Positions 61,399 to 64,000 of a stretch of 64,000 nt of DNA are shown piece after piece. A model generated the notes under the pieces. The model ran no database searches and was not told the origin of the DNA. It saw only the letters and a program-made list of their open reading frames with translations. The stretch's first letter is position 1. Each line of letters starts with the position of its first letter. The stretch is from JASHVB01 sp035523995 (lineage in GTDB: Bacteria > Pseudomonadota > Alphaproteobacteria > Acetobacterales > Acetobacteraceae), in assembly GCA_035523995.1 (NCBI GenBank), contig DATKPQ010000153.1, positions 1-64,000 on the forward strand. Direction: 5' to 3'. A program made the translations under genes and the position numbers.

Positions 61399-63834
61399 TC
61401 AGGCCAGGACTGGGGACCCGGAACAGACCGAAATCCAGTTGACGCCGTCGCAGAACACTTCCATTCCTGTGCCGGCACCAGGTGCTTCTGTTGGCTTGCG
61501 GCCGTTCGTTGCAAACGCCTTGGCACCGGCGGTGGACGCGGCAGGAAGTCCGGCAACTGTGTACGATGGCAATACCGGTGGGCCAGTAAATCGGGGACTC
61601 ACTGCATTCGTTCTGAACACTTCCCGCCACGTGCCGCTGCCATCCGAAACGATTTGATAGCGGTCGTTTTGCCGAAGTGTTATTGGACCGTTGTCAATCG
61701 CATCTGTGCCGGAAGGATTTATGTTCACAACACCAGAACCGAAAGCCGAAAAGGTGAATCCCGTCCCGGCAGCGAGAGTCGCTGCGGGAGGAAGAGTTAT
61801 CGTGTAAGTGCCAGATCCGGCAAGAAAGACAATATTGCCGGCATTGTAGCTCGGAAGCGCTGTGCTACTGGTACAAACATTTTGGAACCCTACCGAGATG
61901 CCCTTGCCAACCACGAATGAGAGTGTGCCCTGATACCAGCGAAGAACGTTGGTCGAGCTATCAAATCCCAGGCGGTACGTGACGGTTGGTTCAAATGCAA
62001 TAATGTGGCCCGCTGCCATACGAATTGCGGCAGCACCAGACATCTGCGTAGCTGCAGACGTGTCCAGCACAGAGGTCGAGAACGGAATGTTTATCCCGAG
62101 CACGGTATATGCGTGCCCCGTGTGGCCTGCGGCAAGGTAAATGCCGAGGATCGTTGATATCTCCATTGGAGCGCCGGACAAGTTGTTCTGTCCCACCACC
62201 AACGATTGGATCTGCCGGTTATGGCCGTTATCTGGCCCGTTGCCGAACCAGTCCATCTCGCAGGTTATGCCGGCATTGGTGACGCTTGAGAGCTGCGCTG
62301 TGGTATCCCGATACTCGAGGCAAGCTGCCCACATCTGCGGTTGGGGGAATGCGGCACCGCTGGAATTCATCCCGACGGACTGACGTATCGTTTGTATATA
62401 GCGACCGACATGCTGAGCCGGTTCGGTTGCCGAGGTCTGCGTGCCACACCAAAGCAGGCGATCAAGCCCCCCCCAAATATAGTTGTTGGGACCATTGTAA
62501 ATGATGGTATCGGTGCGCGAATTGGACGATACCACACCGCCAGCAGGCCCGCCTGTGTGGTTCACTATGTAGGCGGTACGAAACGTCGCGAAATCGGTGG
62601 ACTCAGAAGAACCTTGGGAAACCTCCGCGCTTTGTTGGCTGTTGCCTACGACCACGCCTGGCAATGCCAGACTTGCTGGTCCAGCGCCGTTCGGAATGGC
62701 ATCTGCGAGACAGGTGCCATTCGATAAAGTTGTTCCATCGACAACCCATTTGACCCATTTCGTGAGAGGGATTCCCCACGAACCGGGATTTTGAAGCACA
62801 GTAACCCCGTTCGGCACATAGATGACCGAACCCGCTGGGGCCGCTTGATACGCGGCGACGAATGCTGCTGTATCATCCGTAACGCCATTGAGCTGCGCGC
62901 TGTAAGGCGGTGATTTGACGTTGATGACCCCGGTCAGATTGCTCGGGCTGGAATCGACGTATTGCTTGGTCGCGGCGTTGAGTGGATTGGTCGGACCGCC
63001 GGCCAGCGTCAAAGAACCTGTCAGCGTTCCGCCCGTGAGGGACAGCGCCGTGGCGACCTGTCCGTCTACATACTGCTTCGGGGCCGCCTGCAACGCCGCG
63101 GTCGGGTTAGCAGAGAGTGCCAGCGCTCCACACAACGTTCCCCCCGACAACGGCAAGGCTGTTGAGACTTGCGTGTCGACGTAGTTCTTCGTCGCAGCTT
63201 GCAAGGCAACGGTGGGGTTGCCGCCAAGCGTAAGAGGACCAGTGAGCGTGCCGCCGGACTTGGGCAGCGACGTTGCCATCTGGCCGTCAACGTAGCCTTT
63301 GGTGGCGGCCTGCAGCGATGAGGTCGGATTGGCGGCGAGGGTCAATGTGCCAGTCATTGTCCCGCCAGCCCGCGGGAGGGCCCCAGCGGCGAAATCGGCC
63401 AACTTCTCCGAGGTCGTCGAACCAGTAGGGGTAACCAGAAGTTGGGAGCCGTCGACGTTGGCGACCTCTGGCAGGCCGCTCATGAACTGGGAATATGAAA
63501 CCGAAGTGTCGACGCCCGCCTGACTGAGCGCCACCAGATCATTTGCAATCGGGACAGTGCCAGAGACCAGGCCGCCGACCTGATACAAAGCTGCCATCGC
63601 CGATAGGGTACCGTTAGTAAGAACGAGATTGCTGCCGACATATAGCGGCTCCGGCGCACCCGTGCCTGCACTGCATCGGCCCAGCACCACGCCGCTCTCC
63701 AGCGCGATTTGTGGCTGAACACCGGCCAATATCTGGGCGCGCGTCATCTTCAATACTGTGCCAGACTGACTTACAATATACTCGTCGGTGTCGGCAGCAG
63801 CGGTCGCCGGTGCCAGTTGGTCAATCGTCGGCAC
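61399..63834 (-). CDS. Tail-fibre-like protein with 37-residue repeats and a pectate-lyase-like segment
   Basis: An 811-residue protein from a GTG at 63834 (GGAG upstream). The N-terminus MPTIDQLAPATAAADTDEYIVSQSG is the same attachment module as in the neighbouring protein. Four 37-residue repeats (LPKSGGTLTGPLTL...AATKNYVDTQ) lie at about residues 150-300, followed by NGVTDDTAAFVAAYQAAPAGSVIYVPNG, the start of a pectate-lyase-like beta-helix as in phage tailspikes. The rest is beta-rich and ends in CDGVNWISVCSG. No chaperone gene is adjacent in this window. Confidence 0.85.
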   Translation of the reverse strand: MPTIDQLAPATAAADTDEYIVSQSGTVLKMTRAQILAGVQPQIALESGVVLGRCSAGTGAPEPLYVGSNLVLTNGTLSAMAALYQVGGLVSGTVPIANDLVALSQAGVDTSVSYSQFMSGLPEVANVDGSQLLVTPTGSTTSEKLADFAAGALPRAGGTMTGTLTLAANPTSSLQAATKGYVDGQMATSLPKSGGTLTGPLTLGGNPTVALQAATKNYVDTQVSTALPLSGGTLCGALALSANPTAALQAAPKQYVDGQVATALSLTGGTLTGSLTLAGGPTNPLNAATKQYVDSSPSNLTGVINVKSPPYSAQLNGVTDDTAAFVAAYQAAPAGSVIYVPNGVTVLQNPGSWGIPLTKWVKWVVDGTTLSNGTCLADAIPNGAGPASLALPGVVVGNSQQSAEVSQGSSESTDFATFRTAYIVNHTGGPAGGVVSSNSRTDTIIYNGPNNYIWGGLDRLLWCGTQTSATEPAQHVGRYIQTIRQSVGMNSSGAAFPQPQMWAACLEYRDTTAQLSSVTNAGITCEMDWFGNGPDNGHNRQIQSLVVGQNNLSGAPMEISTILGIYLAAGHTGHAYTVLGINIPFSTSVLDTSAATQMSGAAAIRMAAGHIIAFEPTVTYRLGFDSSTNVLRWYQGTLSFVVGKGISVGFQNVCTSSTALPSYNAGNIVFLAGSGTYTITLPPAATLAAGTGFTFSAFGSGVVNINPSGTDAIDNGPITLRQNDRYQIVSDGSGTWREVFRTNAVSPRFTGPPVLPSYTVAGLPAASTAGAKAFATNGRKPTEAPGAGTGMEVFCDGVNWISVCSGSPVLA
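62950..63393 (-). repeat. Four tandem 111-bp coding repeats in the tail fibre
   Basis: Each 37-codon unit contains a GGTxTGxLTLxxNPTxxLQAATKxYVDxQ pattern, common in phage tail-fibre stalks. The last unit (lowest coordinates) ends in ATKQYVDSS. Confidence 0.75.
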
Positions 63835-63909
63835 TCTATTATACTCCGTTTCGAGAATTGCTTCGGCGCTCTTTATCTAGACGCCGGAATGCTTGGTACG
63901 GGAATTGAT

Positions 63910-64000
63910 TCAAGCCAGAATGGGATTTCCGTTTTGATCCGTCAGCACGGCGCCTGCACTGACATCTATAGCATCCGCTGGAACCGGAACCACTGATAGC
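63910..64000 (-). CDS. 3' end of another minus-strand gene
   Basis: The visible C-terminus reads LSVVPVPADAIDVSAGAVL followed by TDQNGNPILA and a stop at 63910-63912; the rest lies beyond the window. It is 75 bases upstream of the tail-fibre gene, in the same direction, so it is probably part of the same phage-type operon. The family cannot be decided from 30 codons. Confidence 0.6.
   Translation of the reverse strand, partial: LSVVPVPADAIDVSAGAVLTDQNGNPILA

Overview
High-GC chromosomal segment of an alphaproteobacterium. The gene families and the dispersed repeats look most like Acetobacteraceae or other Rhodospirillales; this is inferred from gene content only. Most of the window is ordinary chromosome in short operons. 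The accessory pieces are an integration scar at the left edge, a giant repetitive surface or secreted protein, a two-gene helicase/DNA-methylase module, and phage-type tail-fibre genes at the right edge.

Layout. 0-1 kb: a displaced 3' half of tRNA-Lys(CUU), the footprint of an element integrated to the left, then a RelE/Phd-type toxin-antitoxin pair. 1.6-2.8 kb: a YbfB-type MFS transporter. 2.8-3.85 kb: about 1 kb with a promoter-like site and decayed coding sequence. 3.85-14.2 kb: one gene of about 3,440 codons built from autotransporter-like, about 137-residue and RTX-like repeats. 14.4-17.3 kb: a fused glycosyltransferase/FkbM methyltransferase. 17.5-23.5 kb: a hypothetical protein, an SDR, a DUF4142 protein, a ligase-associated exonuclease, UDP-glucuronate decarboxylase, a lone Hcp and a small conserved-looking protein. 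23.5-29.2 kb: lpxI-gloA, a RumA-like RNA methyltransferase without its TRAM domain, a Sco protein, an LLM flavin oxidoreductase and a 3-hydroxyisobutyrate-dehydrogenase-like enzyme.

29.3-36.6 kb: an SNF2-family helicase and a large Eco57I/PglX-type adenine methylase overlap by one base. The pair resembles the DrmD and DrmMI parts of class 1 DISARM without DrmA, DrmB or DrmC, and is the best candidate for an under-described defence system here. 36.7-39.3 kb: an isolated xanthine-dehydrogenase-type large subunit with a small ABM-like protein. 39.6-44.2 kb: a minus-strand run (DUF1285, CoA pyrophosphatase, DUF6111, CCA-adding enzyme, secreted hypothetical, FAD oxidoreductase). Divergent from it is the MoxR-DUF58-DUF4159-large membrane protein operon (44.35-51.3 kb).

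51.4-59.5 kb looks like a transport and catabolism island: a DUF3311 plus sodium:solute symporter pair, two TauD-type dioxygenases, a flavoprotein, an FAH-family hydrolase, and an AtzG-AtzE amidase pair with a cytosine-deaminase-like amidohydrolase. The amidase reading frame has an in-frame amber codon near its natural N-terminus. 59.5-64 kb: two minus-strand tail-fibre-like genes sharing an N-terminal module but with different C-terminal halves, plus the 3' end of a third gene; base composition here looks lower in GC than in the rest of the window.

Two copies of an inverted-repeat element built on a TGTCATTGCGAG core lie between genes at 14.2 and 29.2 kb, and several short tandem repeats and hairpins occupy other gaps.
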